Shown in pieces: positions 7,902-15,942 of a stretch of 45,557 nt of DNA (the stretch's first letter is position 1; each line of letters opens with the position of its first letter). This DNA is from Dysgonomonas sp. PH5-45. Lineage in GTDB: Bacteria; Bacteroidota; Bacteroidia; Bacteroidales; Dysgonomonadaceae. The position numbers and the translations under genes were made by a program. The stretch lies in assembly GCF_029893235.1 (NCBI RefSeq), contig NZ_JARXWE010000025.1, positions 1-45,557 of the forward strand, in the 5' to 3' direction. Below the pieces are notes generated by a model. That model made no database searches, had not been told where the DNA came from, and saw only the letters and a list, made by a program, of their open reading frames with translations.

Positions 7902-8669
7902 TTAAATAATAGTAAAACTATCGGCATCTTTCCATACAGGGAATTTTTGCCTGAAATTGTCCAATTCGGCTTTCGATATTTCAATAGTTTCAATTTGTTC
8001 CGCACCGTCTTGTATCGACGACAGAATCTTTCCTTTAGCGTCAATCAACCGGGAACCTCCCGAATAGTTCAACCCGTTACCATCAGTACCGATGCGGTTC
8101 ACACCACACACATAGGCCATATTCTCAATAGCGCGGGCTACGAGCAAACTATCCCACACATGTATGCGGGGTACAGGCCAGCTGGCAACATAAATCAACA
8201 GGTCATATTCATTGTCAACGTTTCTGCTCCATACGGGGAATCGCAAATCGTAACATATCTGCAAGCAGATGCGGAAATCTTTGTAGTTGACAATAAGCTT
8301 CGAATGGCCCGCTTCAAAATGTTTGGGCTCTTCGCCCATCCGGAAGAGATGTTTTTTGTCGTAATAATATTCTGCATCGGGAGTAATGAAAAAGCCACGG
8401 TTAAAGAATTTTCCGGCCGATTGCCCGATATGACTACCGCAGATGGCAACTTTATATTTTTGCGCCCACAATTTCAATGCCGAAACCGTGCTGCCATCGT
8501 TCGCTTCGGCTAAGTTGTGGCTGTTCATCGAAAAGCCTGTCGAAAACATTTCGGGCAAAATCACCAGATCGGTTTTCCCCGAAAGGGATGCGATTTTCTC
8601 TTCGGTCAAAGCCAGATTCCGGGCTTTGTCTTCCCAAACGATATCGGTTTGTATAAGGCTTATTTTCAT
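7902..8669 (-). CDS. Nitrilase-superfamily amidohydrolase (YafV/omega-amidase-like)
   Basis: 255 residues, the normal size for the family. The catalytic triad of the carbon-nitrogen hydrolase superfamily is complete: E40 in 'LVILPEMF', K105 in 'YDKKHLF', and C139 in 'LQICYDLRFPVWSRN'. The CYDLRFPVWSRN context is characteristic of the YafV branch, whose studied members act as omega-amidases on alpha-ketoglutaramate or related monoamides (a metabolite repair role). No signal peptide is present, so it is cytosolic. It lies 34 bases downstream of the PlsC-like acyltransferase gene on the same strand and is probably cotranscribed with it. Confidence 0.9.
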   Translation of the reverse strand: MKISLIQTDIVWEDKARNLALTEEKIASLSGKTDLVILPEMFSTGFSMNSHNLAEANDGSTVSALKLWAQKYKVAICGSHIGQSAGKFFNRGFFITPDAEYYYDKKHLFRMGEEPKHFEAGHSKLIVNYKDFRICLQICYDLRFPVWSRNVDNEYDLLIYVASWPVPRIHVWDSLLVARAIENMAYVCGVNRIGTDGNGLNYSGGSRLIDAKGKILSSIQDGAEQIETIEISKAELDNFRQKFPVWKDADSFTII

Positions 8670-8703
8670 GACTATTGAGATTGTTACGTGAATTTAAGCG
8701 AAG

Positions 8704-9252
8704 CTAATTGTTTGCTTCAAATTTATCGGGATGCCTTCCTTGCGCTCCTGCGTAATATAATTGTATTTTAGGCAAATCGCTGTCTACATCGCCCGTAGGA
8801 TAAAAAACATCTTTAAAGGTCACCGTTTTTTTCTTATAGTCCAAAACCACAATCAGTATCGGCACTTTTGCAGCCAAGGCAATATAATAAAATCCTTTTT
8901 TCCACTCTTTCGCTTTTTTTCTTGTGCCTTCGGGTGTAATAGCCAACTGAAAAGTATCTCTTTTGCCGAACTCATCGGCCATTTGCTCTGTCAGCGACGA
9001 TCTCTTGCTCCGATCCACAGGAATCCCCCCTATCGCATTGAAAAGTAGATTCATCGGAAAGAAAAACCATGTCTTTTTTATCAAGAAACAGGCTCGCCTG
9101 CCCATTGCCGAATATATCAGTTTGCCCAAAATCAAATCCCAATTGCTGGTATGTGGAGCAACACAAATAACACACTTTTGGGGGCTTTCGGCAAGGTTTT
9201 CTATTTTCCAACCTATCGCTTCAAGAATCTTTTTACTTAATATGCTTATCAT
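8704..9252 (-). CDS. PlsC-like 1-acyl-glycerol-3-phosphate acyltransferase
   Basis: 182 residues. The acyltransferase motifs are visible: the catalytic H34-TSNW-D39 (HX4D), 'GGIPVDRS' at 75-82 (acceptor phosphate binding), and 'TPEGTR' at 106-111. Members of this family acylate glycerophosphate or related lipid acceptors at the inner face of the membrane. The protein is shorter than typical PlsC (~240 residues) and lacks an obvious N-terminal transmembrane anchor, so it belongs to the short 'glycerol acyltransferase' type, and its precise acceptor is uncertain. It heads a likely two-gene operon with the nitrilase. The nearest -7-like box (TACTTTTG at 9413-9420) would give a leader of about 155 bases. 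Confidence 0.85.
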   Translation of the reverse strand: MISILSKKILEAIGWKIENLAESPQKCVICVAPHTSNWDLILGKLIYSAMGRRACFLIKKTWFFFPMNLLFNAIGGIPVDRSKRSSLTEQMADEFGKRDTFQLAITPEGTRKKAKEWKKGFYYIALAAKVPILIVVLDYKKKTVTFKDVFYPTGDVDSDLPKIQLYYAGAQGRHPDKFEANN

Positions 9253-9412
9253 TGAGGGCTATCGTATTGAATTAATACTGTTTTCAATCATCATTCTCGT
9301 TACTGAGTCCTTAAACAGTATCAATATTAAAAATCCCTTTATTTTATTTCTTATCCATAATGATAAGAACATTCTTTTCCCGGGAATTGTTTTTATTTTT
9401 GACAAAAGTAAT

Positions 9413-9420
9413 AAAAAGAA
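9413..9420 (-). promoter_or_regulatory. Possible -7 box (TACTTTTG) upstream of the PlsC-like gene
   Basis: On the minus strand TACTTTTG fits TAnnTTTG, but it is about 160 bases from the ATG at 9252, so either the leader is long or another promoter is used. Confidence 0.35.
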
Positions 9421-9458
9421 GTTGTGGCATCGGTATATCAAGACAATCTAAATAAAAT

Positions 9459-9466
9459 TAACTTTG
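9459..9466 (+). promoter_or_regulatory. -7 box (TAACTTTG) of the glycogen synthase gene
   Basis: TAACTTTG fits TAnnTTTG. The predicted start of transcription is near 9470, giving a ~21-base leader to the ATG at 9491. An in-frame TTG at 9464 lies inside this box and is therefore rejected as a start. Confidence 0.6.
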
Positions 9467-9490
9467 TGTTCACATCTCAAAACTAACTGT

Positions 9491-11152
9491 ATGACCAAAA
9501 AACAGGTTAAGAATGAATTGCTCATCCCCGATTATGTATTCGAAGCAAGTTGGGAGGTGTGCAATAAAATGGGTGGAATATACACCGTTTTATCGTCGAA
9601 AGCCAAAACCATGCAAACCATCTACAACGGAAATGTATTGTTTGTAGGTCCCGATGTGTGGAAAACGGACGAAAGCCCGTGGTTTGTGGAAGATAAAAAA
9701 CTATTTGCCGACTGGATAAAAACAGCCAAAAAGGCAGATGGGTTGAAAATCCGTTGCGGATATTGGGATGTACCGGGGCAGCCAAAGGCCGTTTTGGTAG
9801 ATTTCCAATCATTTTTCGATAAAAAAGATGATTTCTACACCCATATGTGGAATACCTTTAAAGTAGATTCGCTTCATGCCTATGGCGATTATGACGAATC
9901 GTGTATGTTTGCTTACGCGGCTGCTTCGGCGATAGAAAGCTTCTATAACTTTTACCGGCTGGAAAACAAAAATGTAGTTGTCCATTTTGACGAATGGATG
10001 CTGGGCATGGGGCTTTTGTATGTGAAAGACCGCTTGCCAAAGGTTGCCACCGTTTTTACAACCCATGCCACAACGGTGGGGCGGTCAATATGCTCTAACA
10101 ATAAACCCCTGTACGGACAGCTAAAGGCTTATAATGGCGACCAGATGTCGCACGAGTTGAACGTAGTATCCCGCCATTCGGTCGAAAAAGCGGCGGCTCA
10201 CGAGGCCGATTGCTTCACCACTGTGAGCGGAGTAACGGCAATGGAATGCGAACAACTGCTCCGGTGCAAGCCCGAAATAACTCCCAACGGTTTTGAAAAA
10301 GATTTTGTGCCAACCGGCAGGGCATATACCACAAAACGGAACCGTGCCCGTAAGGCACTGATAGGTATGACCGAAAAGTTGACAGGCCAAAAGATAGACA
10401 AAGACTGCCTGCTGATAGCAACAAGCGGACGCTACGAATACCGGAACAAGGGAATAGATGTTTTTATTGATGCCTTAAATCGGGTTAAATATCTGCATAA
10501 GCTCGAAAAACAAGTCATAGCCTTTATTATGGTTCCCGCGTGGGTAGACAGTCCACGGGAGGATTTGAAAACGCGCCTCAAAAGTAAAACAGATTATACA
10601 ACCCCACTCCCCAACCCATTCATTACACACAATATCCATAATATGGATAATGACCAAATTGTGAGTCAATTGCGATGGTTAAAACTCGACGAAGTGCAAA
10701 GCCGGGTAAAGATTGTCTTTGTTCCTTCGTACCTGAACGGAGCGGATGGAATACTCAATATGGATTACTACGATTTGCTGATAGGTATGGATGCCACCTT
10801 TTTCCCGTCGTACTACGAACCTTGGGGATATACCCCTCACGAAAGTATCGCATTTTCCGTACCCACACTAACAACCTCCTTGTCGGGCTTCGGTGTATGG
10901 GCAAAACAGATTGACGATTGTTCTTCTATTGCCAGCGGAATAAGGGTAACAACCCGCAACGACGATAATTTTGTGCATGTGGCTATTCGCATCTGTGATG
11001 CCATATGCCAACTGTCGGCTATGCCTCCCGAGCGTGTAGCCGAAATGCGTAAAAAAGCGACAGACAAAGCCGCCATAGCCGACTGGGGACATTTTTACCG
11101 TCACTACAGTGATGCTTACAGCAAAGCCTTGCACAAAGCAAAAGCCAGATAA
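9491..11152 (+). CDS. Glycogen synthase, GT3 (eukaryote-like) type
   Basis: 553 residues from the ATG at 9491. The N-terminus reads 'FEASWEVCNKMGGIYTVLSSKA' (residues 18-39), the donor-binding signature of GT3 glycogen synthases as in yeast and animals, and unlike the bacterial GT5 enzyme (GlgA). The GT-B catalytic motif E443-PWGYTPH-E451 (E-X7-E) sits near the C-terminus, followed by 'VPTLTTSLSGFG'. The reaction is transfer of glucose from a nucleotide sugar (UDP-glucose in characterised GT3 enzymes) to the growing alpha-1,4-glucan. It is shorter than the eukaryotic enzymes (~700 residues), and no phosphorylated regulatory tails are visible. The glucan phosphorylase gene follows 99 bases downstream on the same strand, so synthesis and breakdown are paired. 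Confidence 0.92.
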   Translation: MTKKQVKNELLIPDYVFEASWEVCNKMGGIYTVLSSKAKTMQTIYNGNVLFVGPDVWKTDESPWFVEDKKLFADWIKTAKKADGLKIRCGYWDVPGQPKAVLVDFQSFFDKKDDFYTHMWNTFKVDSLHAYGDYDESCMFAYAAASAIESFYNFYRLENKNVVVHFDEWMLGMGLLYVKDRLPKVATVFTTHATTVGRSICSNNKPLYGQLKAYNGDQMSHELNVVSRHSVEKAAAHEADCFTTVSGVTAMECEQLLRCKPEITPNGFEKDFVPTGRAYTTKRNRARKALIGMTEKLTGQKIDKDCLLIATSGRYEYRNKGIDVFIDALNRVKYLHKLEKQVIAFIMVPAWVDSPREDLKTRLKSKTDYTTPLPNPFITHNIHNMDNDQIVSQLRWLKLDEVQSRVKIVFVPSYLNGADGILNMDYYDLLIGMDATFFPSYYEPWGYTPHESIAFSVPTLTTSLSGFGVWAKQIDDCSSIASGIRVTTRNDDNFVHVAIRICDAICQLSAMPPERVAEMRKKATDKAAIADWGHFYRHYSDAYSKALHKAKAR

Positions 11153-11188
11153 TAGAGACTTTAGTAAAAACAACCCGATAAAATTCGT

Positions 11189-11196
11189 TATATTTG
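11189..11196 (+). promoter_or_regulatory. -7 box (TATATTTG) of the glucan phosphorylase gene
   Basis: TATATTTG fits TAnnTTTG and predicts a ~52-base leader before the ATG at 11252, so the phosphorylase can be transcribed independently of the synthase. Confidence 0.5.
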
Positions 11197-11251
11197 TTGT
11201 TATACTAACCTCATTCAGATTTTAAAAATAAGTTTATCAAAAGCACTTAAT

Positions 11252-13828
11252 ATGAAAATTCAAGCCAGTTATTCGAATACACCTGTATGGAAATATGCAC
11301 ACACACAGGCCAGACTTCCAAAGGAGTTGGAGTTACTTGAAGAAATAGTGCATAACTTGTGGTGGGTATGGAACAGTGAGGCCACCGACCTTTTTGCTGA
11401 GTTAGACCCTAAGTTGTGGAAAGAATCGGGATATAACCCTGTTCTGCTGATTCAAAACCTGTCGAGCGAACGGGAACACCAGATAGTAGCCGACAAGGAT
11501 TTGATGAAAAAAGTCAGTAAAGTATTTGCCGATTTTGAATACTATATGTCGCAAAAACCCAATCCGGCAAAACCCTCGGTGGCATATTTCAGTATGGAGT
11601 ATGGTTTTACCCATATCCTGAAAACATACTCTGGCGGTTTGGGCGTTCTGGCAGGCGATTACCTGAAAGAAGCCAGCGACAGCCGTGTTGACCTCGCAGG
11701 GGTTGGTTTTCTGTATAAATACGGATACTTTACACAAACCCTATCGCCCGACGGACAGCAAGAGGCTATCTACGAGGCGCAAGACTTCACCACCCTGCCT
11801 TTAGAGCCTGTTCTTGAACATGACGGAACCCAGATGGTGCTGGCTGTGCCTTATCCGGGCAGAGATGTGTATGCCAATATATGGAGAGCCAATGTGGGGC
11901 GTGTTCCTTTATATTTAATGGATACCGACCTTGAGAGCAACAGTGAGTTCGACCGCGTTATTACCCACCAGCTTTATGGCGGTGACAACGAAAACCGGTT
12001 GAAGCAAGAATACCTGCTTGGCATTGGTGGCATTCTGTTGCTTAACAAGTTAGGAATTAAAAAACAAGTATATCATTGCAACGAAGGCCATGCCGCATTG
12101 ATTAATATACAACGGCTGCTGGATTTGATTGAAGGCGAAGGCCTTACTTTCAATCAGGCTCTTGAGGTGGTTAGGGCATCGGGTTTATATACCGTGCATA
12201 CACCCGTACCGGCCGGTCACGATTATTTTGACGAAGGGCTTGCCGGCAAATATCTGGGGCAATTCTCCGGTCGTTTAGGAATATCGTGGAACGAACTGAT
12301 GGATATGGGACGCGAAACACCCGGAAGCCACGAACAATTCTGCATGAGTACCTTTGCCTTGAACACTTGCCAAAGGGCAAACGGCGTAAGTTATTTGCAT
12401 GGAATAGTCTCGCGCCATATGTTTAGCCCCATCTGGAAAGGGTACTTTGCCGAAGAGTTGCATGTAGGCTACGTAACCAACGGCGTGCATATGCCAACAT
12501 GGGCAGCCAAAGAGGCAAAAGAAGTGTACGAAAAAACTTTTTCCGAAAACTTTTATGAAGATCAGTCGAACACAAAAATATGGGATGCAATCCAAGATGT
12601 TCCTGATATAGAAATATGGAATCTGCGGAAAGCCTTGAAGAAGCGGCTTATCGACTACGTAAGGGAACACCTGAGAGACAGTTGGATAAAAAACCAAACA
12701 GACCCTAAGCGCATACTGTCTATCGTTGAAAAGGTAGACCCCGACGCACTTCTGGTAGGTTTTGGCCGCCGTTTTGCCACTTACAAAAGGGCTCACCTAT
12801 TGTTTACCGACCTCGACCGTTTGGCAAAACTGGTGAATAACCCTAAACGGCCTATCCAATTTTTATTTACCGGAAAAGCCCATCCGGCCGATGGTGCGGG
12901 ACAAGGACTCATTAAGAAAATAGTGGAAATTTCGCGCCGCCCCGAGTTTATCGGGAAAATCATTTTTCTCGAAAATTACGATATGAACTTGGCCGAGCGC
13001 CTCATATCGGGGGTTGATATATGGCTGAACACACCAACCCGCCCCCTTGAAGCTTCGGGCACATCGGGCGAAAAGGCTGTTATGAACGGAGTTCTCAATT
13101 TTTCGGTTCTTGACGGATGGTGGTACGAAGGTTTTCAGGAAGGTGCAGGCTGGGCGCTGACCGATAAGCGAAGCTACGAGAATCAAGGCTTTCAGGACGA
13201 GCTTGACGCGGCAACTATCTATTATACGTTCGAGAACGTGATTCTGCCACTATACTATGCCCGTAACGAGGGTGGTTACTCCCCCGAATGGATAAAGTAC
13301 GTAAAGAATTGCATCGCAAAAATAGCTCCGATGTACACAACCAAACGTATGATTGACGACTATATTTCAAGGTTTTATATCCCGTGTACCGAACGCAGCA
13401 AATTTGTTACAGACAACAATTATGCAAAAGCCAAAGAAATTGCGGCATGGAAGGAGGATGTATCTTCGAAATGGAATACCTTTACGGTAGAGTCTATCAG
13501 GGTGAATGGCGCAGACCCCTCTACTACCCCGATGTCTACCCAGTTTGAAGAAGAAGATATTATCGTGGAAATAGTTATCGACAAGAAGGATATACAGGGC
13601 AATTTAGGAGTTGAAACCGTACTGGTGAGAGACGATAATAAAACAAACCGTTCTAAATTCATCTTGGCAAACCGCATTCCGTTGGTAAGGCAAGAAGGTT
13701 CTAAACTTTATTTCAAACGCGAAGGAAAGCTCCAGCATATCGGTAATTATAAATACGCATTCAGGGTATTCCCCGATAACCCCGATTTGCCACACCGCAT
13801 GGACTTTGCTTATGTCCGCTGGATTTAA
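11252..13828 (+). CDS. glgP: Alpha-glucan (glycogen) phosphorylase, GT35
   Basis: 858 residues. The N-terminal ~100 residues (ELLEEIVHNLWWVWNSEATDLFAELD) match the DUF3417 region found in the short alpha-glucan phosphorylase branch. The GT35 core follows, with 'YFSMEYGFTHILKTYSGGLGVLAGDYLKEASD' and the glucan site 'VYHCNEGHAALINIQR'. The pyridoxal-phosphate lysine is K608 in 'PLEASGTSGEKAVMNG'. The enzyme phosphorolyses alpha-1,4-glucan to glucose 1-phosphate in the cytosol. It sits directly after the GT3 glycogen synthase. Its end converges on the PurF-like gene across a bidirectional terminator. Confidence 0.94.
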   Translation: MKIQASYSNTPVWKYAHTQARLPKELELLEEIVHNLWWVWNSEATDLFAELDPKLWKESGYNPVLLIQNLSSEREHQIVADKDLMKKVSKVFADFEYYMSQKPNPAKPSVAYFSMEYGFTHILKTYSGGLGVLAGDYLKEASDSRVDLAGVGFLYKYGYFTQTLSPDGQQEAIYEAQDFTTLPLEPVLEHDGTQMVLAVPYPGRDVYANIWRANVGRVPLYLMDTDLESNSEFDRVITHQLYGGDNENRLKQEYLLGIGGILLLNKLGIKKQVYHCNEGHAALINIQRLLDLIEGEGLTFNQALEVVRASGLYTVHTPVPAGHDYFDEGLAGKYLGQFSGRLGISWNELMDMGRETPGSHEQFCMSTFALNTCQRANGVSYLHGIVSRHMFSPIWKGYFAEELHVGYVTNGVHMPTWAAKEAKEVYEKTFSENFYEDQSNTKIWDAIQDVPDIEIWNLRKALKKRLIDYVREHLRDSWIKNQTDPKRILSIVEKVDPDALLVGFGRRFATYKRAHLLFTDLDRLAKLVNNPKRPIQFLFTGKAHPADGAGQGLIKKIVEISRRPEFIGKIIFLENYDMNLAERLISGVDIWLNTPTRPLEASGTSGEKAVMNGVLNFSVLDGWWYEGFQEGAGWALTDKRSYENQGFQDELDAATIYYTFENVILPLYYARNEGGYSPEWIKYVKNCIAKIAPMYTTKRMIDDYISRFYIPCTERSKFVTDNNYAKAKEIAAWKEDVSSKWNTFTVESIRVNGADPSTTPMSTQFEEEDIIVEIVIDKKDIQGNLGVETVLVRDDNKTNRSKFILANRIPLVRQEGSKLYFKREGKLQHIGNYKYAFRVFPDNPDLPHRMDFAYVRWI

Positions 13829-13853
13829 TTTTGAGACGATTATATAGAAAACA

Positions 13854-13897
13854 AAAGCAGGATAACCTCTTTTCCGGAATATCCTGCTTTCGTTTTT
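13854..13897. terminator. Bidirectional Rho-independent terminator
   Basis: A perfect 11-bp stem (AAAGCAGGATA with TATCCTGCTTT, arms 13854-13864 and 13880-13890) with a 15-base loop. The T run follows on the plus strand (13893-13897) and a T-rich tail on the minus strand, so it can serve both convergent genes. Confidence 0.85.
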
Positions 13898-13909
13898 ATA
13901 ATACTTTAT

Positions 13910-15805
13910 TTAATACGACCGCTTGTCTACTCCTTCTATATAGTTAAGGAAGGCAGTATTTACCATACGCATACCGCCGGGGGTGGGATAATTGCCCGAA
14001 AAATACCAGTCTCCTTTATTGTTGGGGCAAGCTTTATGCAGATTTTCCACACTCTGGAAGATAATCTCTACTTTGGCTTTAGTTCCTTTCGGGGTCAGCA
14101 TTTCGGCTATCTTATCCGAAATCTGTTTGTCAGTAAAAGGGGCATATATTTCTTTTACGTAATTCACAATTTCTTCTTTCGGTTTATCACGCTGTGCAGC
14201 CGATTTTTTGTAAACGCTGTCTATCACCGATTGCATATTGTTTTCTTTCAGCAATTCTATGGCCGCACGGAAAGCGGCAAACTCGGTCATTCGAGACATG
14301 TCTATGCCATAACAGTCGGGATACCTTATCTGTGGAGACGACGACACGATGACTATTTTCTTTGGGTTCAGCCTATCCAATATCTTTATGATGCTCTGCT
14401 TGAGGGTTGTGCCACGAACAATACTGTCGTCAATAACCACCAGATTATCCTGATAGGGATCTATCGAGTTGTAAGTAATATCATAGACATGTGCCGCCAA
14501 ATCGTCGCGACCATTATCTTGCGCTATAAACGTCCTTAGCTTTATGTCTTTTATAGCAACTTTCTCGGTACGTATACGACGCGACAAAATCCCGGCCAGT
14601 TCTTGGTCGGTTATATCTTTTCCTTTGCTTAAGATAGCTTTTTGTTTTTCGTCCTGCAGATATTGATCCACGCCTTCGGTCATGCCATAAAAGGCAACTT
14701 CGGCCGTATTGGGGATAAAAGAAAATACCGTATGGTCTATATCGTTATCGATCGACTTCAGTATCTGGGGCAAAAGCAATTTCCCCAGTTCTTTACGTTC
14801 GCGATAAATATCGGCATCAGACCCACGAGAAAAATATATACGTTCGAAAGAACAAGGAGACACCGTTTTTTTTCTGTCTTGTATTTGCGATAAAGACACC
14901 GCACCATCTTTTTTGATGATAATAGCTTGTCCGGGGTCGAGCTCCTTTATATCTTCCACGGCAAGGTTGAAGGTTGTTTGTATTACCGGACGTTCGGATG
15001 CCACAACGACAATTTCTTCGTCCTGATAATAGAACGCGGGGCGTATTCCCCAAGGGTCGCGATATGCAAAAGCGTCGCCACAACCAATCAGACCACAAAT
15101 AACAAATCCTCCATCCCAGTTTGTGCTGGCTTTGTTCAGCAAGAAGTGAAGATCCAGATTTTTTTCTATCATGCTGTTCAGTTCAGCTCCCGAAGCCCCT
15201 GTTTTACTGGCTTTATCGTACTGATACTGCACCTCCCTATCGAGGCCATGACCAAGTTTTTCGAGCAACACGAACGTATCGGCATACTCCCGGGGGTGCT
15301 GTCCTTCGGCAACAAGCTCGTTAAACAGTTCGTCAACATTCGTCATATTGAAATTGCCTGCCAAAACAAGGTTTCTGGAAATCCAATTGTTTCTCCGCAG
15401 AAATGGGTGTACGTACGACAATCCGCTTTTTCCTGTCGTGCTGTATCGTAAATGCCCTAAAAACAATTCGCCGGTAAAGGGCAGGTTCTCTTTGGCGTAA
15501 AAAACATCGTTGAGACGTGCGGGGGGTATATTCTCGTAGTTCCGGTGAACATCCGAAAATATTTTGGAAATGGCGCTCGAACCCTCGGCCCTTTCTCTGA
15601 AAATAAACTCTTTTCCCGGTGTAACATCCATCTTTACCACAGCCAAGCCGGCGCCTTCTTGTCCCCGGTTGTGCTGTTTTTCCATCAGCAGGTATAGTTT
15701 ATTCAATCCATATTGCCACGTTCCGTATTTTTCCTGATAATACTCAAGTGGTTTTAGCAGACGGATCATAGCGATCCCACATTCATGTTTTAAGGGCTCT
15801 GTCAT
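13910..15805 (-). CDS. PurF-like amidophosphoribosyltransferase, long form
   Basis: 631 residues, clearly longer than a classical PurF (about 460-510). The N-terminal class II glutamine amidotransferase domain is intact: C9 (likely exposed after removal of an 8-residue propeptide, MTEPLKHE), 'NRGQEGAGLA', 'GHLRYST' and 'GNFNMTN'. The C-terminal phosphoribosyltransferase domain has the PRPP loop 'VVIDDSIVRGTT' at about residue 456. Extra length comes from insertions in the amidotransferase half and a ~100-residue C-terminal extension ending 'GVDKRSY'. PurF makes phosphoribosylamine from PRPP and glutamine, the first step of purine synthesis. Whether this form does the same or serves another PRPP-dependent amidation is open. 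It lies downstream of glmS on the same strand, separated by a terminator. Confidence 0.86.
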   Translation of the reverse strand: MTEPLKHECGIAMIRLLKPLEYYQEKYGTWQYGLNKLYLLMEKQHNRGQEGAGLAVVKMDVTPGKEFIFRERAEGSSAISKIFSDVHRNYENIPPARLNDVFYAKENLPFTGELFLGHLRYSTTGKSGLSYVHPFLRRNNWISRNLVLAGNFNMTNVDELFNELVAEGQHPREYADTFVLLEKLGHGLDREVQYQYDKASKTGASGAELNSMIEKNLDLHFLLNKASTNWDGGFVICGLIGCGDAFAYRDPWGIRPAFYYQDEEIVVVASERPVIQTTFNLAVEDIKELDPGQAIIIKKDGAVSLSQIQDRKKTVSPCSFERIYFSRGSDADIYRERKELGKLLLPQILKSIDNDIDHTVFSFIPNTAEVAFYGMTEGVDQYLQDEKQKAILSKGKDITDQELAGILSRRIRTEKVAIKDIKLRTFIAQDNGRDDLAAHVYDITYNSIDPYQDNLVVIDDSIVRGTTLKQSIIKILDRLNPKKIVIVSSSPQIRYPDCYGIDMSRMTEFAAFRAAIELLKENNMQSVIDSVYKKSAAQRDKPKEEIVNYVKEIYAPFTDKQISDKIAEMLTPKGTKAKVEIIFQSVENLHKACPNNKGDWYFSGNYPTPGGMRMVNTAFLNYIEGVDKRSY

Positions 15806-15867
15806 AGCGGTTTAATGAAGACATTGTCTCTATTTGGGTTGTAACTTCTTATTGAAACGGTAAACGT

Positions 15868-15910
15868 AAAAGGACAAAGAAATTCTGATTTGTTTTTCTC
15901 TGTCCTTTTT
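15868..15910 (-). terminator. Rho-independent terminator of glmS
   Basis: A 9-bp core stem (AAAAGGACA with TGTCCTTTT, extendable inward by AGAAA pairs) with T runs on both sides lies 33 bases after the glmS stop, between glmS and the PurF-like gene. Confidence 0.75.
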
Positions 15911-15942
15911 TCGTTATTTATATCATATTTAATTCTAAAGTT

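Noticed and set aside
8683-8693. Half-site GTTACG before the nitrilase gene as another HcpR site
   Set aside because: Only one arm is present, and the position lies inside an operon with no promoter box at the required distance.
9259-9441. 60-codon minus-strand ORF upstream of the PlsC-like gene
   Set aside because: Its start lies upstream of the only promoter-like box; a shorter version (37 codons from ~9372) is lysine/isoleucine-rich AT-biased sequence with no family resemblance.
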